Below, piece after piece: positions 6,135 to 7,503 of a stretch of DNA of 7,503 nt. The DNA is from Elusimicrobiota bacterium (GTDB taxonomy: Bacteria > CG03 > SLGR01 > PWQF01), in assembly GCA_003556865.1 (NCBI GenBank), contig PWQF01000121.1, forward strand, positions 1 through 7,503, written 5' to 3'. Made by a program: the position numbers and the translations under genes. Position 1 is the stretch's first letter, and every line of letters begins with the position of its first letter. Below the pieces are notes generated by a model. That model saw only the letters and a program-made list of their open reading frames with translations. It was not told the DNA's origin and did no database searches.

Positions 6135-6896
6135 TCAGGGAAGAATAAATCTCTTCCCTTTAACCTCTTCCACTCTTATATCCCCCCCGTAAACATTTTC
6201 CAGGAACCTTTTATTGATCACCTCATCGGATTTTCCTCCTTTTAAATATAATTTCCCGCCCTTTACCACTGCAGCCCGGCTGCAGTAGGCCGGAACCAGG
6301 TTAATCTCATGCAGAACAGCCGCAATTGTTACCCCGGCACGGTTTATCTCTCTAAGCAGCCTAAAAATATCGTTCCGGTGATGTACATCCAGATGGCTGG
6401 CCGGTTCATCAAGCAGCATCACCTCCGCCTCCTGACATATGGCCCGGGCCAGCATCACCCTCTGCCTCTCTCCGCTGGAGAGGCTGACCACCGGCCTTCC
6501 GGCAAGGTTTTTTATCCCTGTTTTTTCTATTGCGGAAAAAGCCTTTTCCCGGTCTTCTTTACTTGGTCCGGAAAATTTCTGGAGGTAGGGGTTGCGCCCC
6601 ATAAGTACAGTTTCTAAAACCGTAAAAGGAAAATCTGCCGGCGAGTTGGGGGGTAGAAAAGATATAAGCCGGCTTCTTTTTCCGGGTTTCATAACCTGTA
6701 TATCCTCGCCTTTTATTTTTACCTGCCCGCTTTCGGGTCTTATTATCCCCGCCATAATTTTAAGGAGAGTGGACTTTCCGCTGCCGTTAGGGCCTATTAT
6801 ACCGGTAAAGGATCCCTCCTCTAATTGAAAATCAATATCCTCCATTTTAAAGAAATTGCCGTATCCGGCAGTGACTTTTTCAAGTTTAATGCTCAT
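6135..6896 (-). CDS. btuD: ABC transporter ATPase of BtuD/FecE type
   Basis: This 253-residue cytoplasmic nucleotide-binding subunit powers corrinoid import through the preceding permease. Walker A is GPNGSGKST (35-43). The signature is LSSGE (139-143), followed by RQRVMLARA. Walker B is VMLLDEP (159-165), the D-loop is SHLD (167-170), and the H-loop histidine is H196 in VLHEINL. The stretch FPFTVLETVLMGRNPYL (89-105) is typical of the iron-chelate/B12 importer family. The Q-loop position reads FLPPN (80-84), with proline 83 where relatives have LPQ, so the usual glutamine appears missing. The start overlaps the permease stop by 4 nt (ATGA), indicating translational coupling. Length is normal for the family. 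The substrate is inferred from the riboswitch and receptor downstream; a siderophore transporter ATPase would look similar. Confidence 0.9.
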   Translation of the reverse strand: MSIKLEKVTAGYGNFFKMEDIDFQLEEGSFTGIIGPNGSGKSTLLKIMAGIIRPESGQVKIKGEDIQVMKPGKRSRLISFLPPNSPADFPFTVLETVLMGRNPYLQKFSGPSKEDREKAFSAIEKTGIKNLAGRPVVSLSSGERQRVMLARAICQEAEVMLLDEPASHLDVHHRNDIFRLLREINRAGVTIAAVLHEINLVPAYCSRAAVVKGGKLYLKGGKSDEVINKRFLENVYGGDIRVEEVKGKRFILP

Positions 6897-7503
6897 TTTC
6901 TGGTTAAAATGTAAAGAAAAAAGGGAGCGCCGAAAAAGGCGGTTATTATCCCTGCCGGTATCTCCATCGGGGCAAAAAGGGAGCGGGCCAGGGCATCGCT
7001 GAAAACCAAAAAGCCGGCCCCGAAAATCGCGGAAAGAATTAAAAGCCTCCGGTGGGCGGCCCCTGAAATCATCCGCACTATATGAGGAACGGCAAGCCCT
7101 GCAAAAGCTATTATCCCCCCCACCGAAACAGAGGCTGCCACCATTACCGCCGCAACACCGAAAAGAAGCTTTCTCTTTTTAACCGGATCCACCCCCAGGG
7201 AAAAAGCAGGGCCGTCTCCCTGCGTCATAATATCAAGGTCCCTGCCGAATAAAATAGATACTGCTGTACCTGCGGCAATAATAATAGCAGAGATAATCAA
7301 AAGAGAAGGAGAAGCAAACTGAAAGCTTCCCGTAAGAAAAAACATTATACGGTATACGGAATCCTTATTAAGCACCATTATTAAAAAGGTGACCGCCGAT
7401 GCCAGGGAGCTCATTACCACCCCGGCAAGAATAAGGGACTCGGGCGAACTCCTCCGGGAATAAATAGAAATGCGGTAAACGGCAGCAGTAAGAGCCAGGC
7501 CGG
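6893..7503 (-). CDS. btuC: BtuC/FecCD-type ABC permease, C-terminal part
   Basis: The frame is open to the right edge, giving the last 202 residues of an inner-membrane permease; the family's usual length is about 320-350. The frame continues upstream of the GTG at 7420 with the family-typical SPESLILAGVVMSSL stretch, so that GTG is internal and not the start. Several hydrophobic helices follow. The family hallmark is clear: GIIAFAGLAVPHIVRMISGA, then helix residues with SDALAR, then EIPAGIITAFFGAPFFLYIL near the C-terminus. The GAAHRR segment is the loop that couples to the ATPase. Its stop overlaps the ATPase start by 4 nt. Together they form a type II importer; the partner periplasmic binding protein is not in the window. 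The substrate assignment as corrinoid comes from the neighbours, not from this sequence alone. Confidence 0.92.
   Translation of the reverse strand, partial: GLALTAAVYRISIYSRRSSPESLILAGVVMSSLASAVTFLIMVLNKDSVYRIMFFLTGSFQFASPSLLIISAIIIAAGTAVSILFGRDLDIMTQGDGPAFSLGVDPVKKRKLLFGVAAVMVAASVSVGGIIAFAGLAVPHIVRMISGAAHRRLLILSAIFGAGFLVFSDALARSLFAPMEIPAGIITAFFGAPFFLYILTRK

Noticed and set aside
6643..6660. Frameshift in the C6 run of the ATPase
   Set aside because: Residues on both sides align in the same frame with family motifs; only the Q-loop residue itself is unusual.
6309..6828. Plus-strand frames opposite the ABC ATPase
   Set aside because: The minus-strand ATPase has all family motifs across this region; the antisense frames have none.

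Overview
All genes in this window read on the minus strand. It looks like a piece of a moderate-GC Gram-negative chromosome: a TonB-dependent outer-membrane receptor implies an outer membrane, and genes use ATG starts with AGGAGG-type ribosome binding sites where one is visible. No sequence here fixes the phylum. The very long, headless coiled-coil gene would suit an uncultured candidate phylum, but that is only a guess.

Right part (about 7503 down to 3997) is a corrinoid (vitamin B12) uptake cluster. In transcription order it holds the C-terminal 202 residues of a BtuC/FecCD-type ABC permease, an ABC ATPase overlapping it by 4 nt (ATGA), a compact cobalamin riboswitch starting one base after the ATPase stop codon, and a BtuB-like TonB-dependent receptor. 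The receptor should bring the corrinoid across the outer membrane, and the permease/ATPase across the inner membrane. No BtuF-type binding protein lies in the window. The riboswitch fixes the receptor start at 6012; a longer reading frame to 6072 would begin inside the aptamer. Only 27 nt separate aptamer and start codon, which favours translational control.

Middle part (about 3990 to 3565) holds two tandem TATACT promoters, a 45-residue Cys-rich putative zinc-finger protein with a strong ribosome binding site, a tRNA-Asp(GTC) gene with encoded CCA, and a weak hairpin.

Left part (3564 down to the window edge) is one uninterrupted reading frame of at least 1188 codons, encoding an enormous coiled-coil rod. 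After residue 84 it contains no proline, and it has no cysteine at all. It has no N-terminal P-loop, so it is not an SMC or Rad50 protein. Inside it, residues 589-990 form six consecutive 67-residue repeats (201 nt each), with a degenerate seventh before them. The repeat is visible in both protein and DNA and is the least conventional structure in the window. The plus strand across this gene is pyrimidine-rich and gives serine/phenylalanine-rich shadow frames that are not genes.
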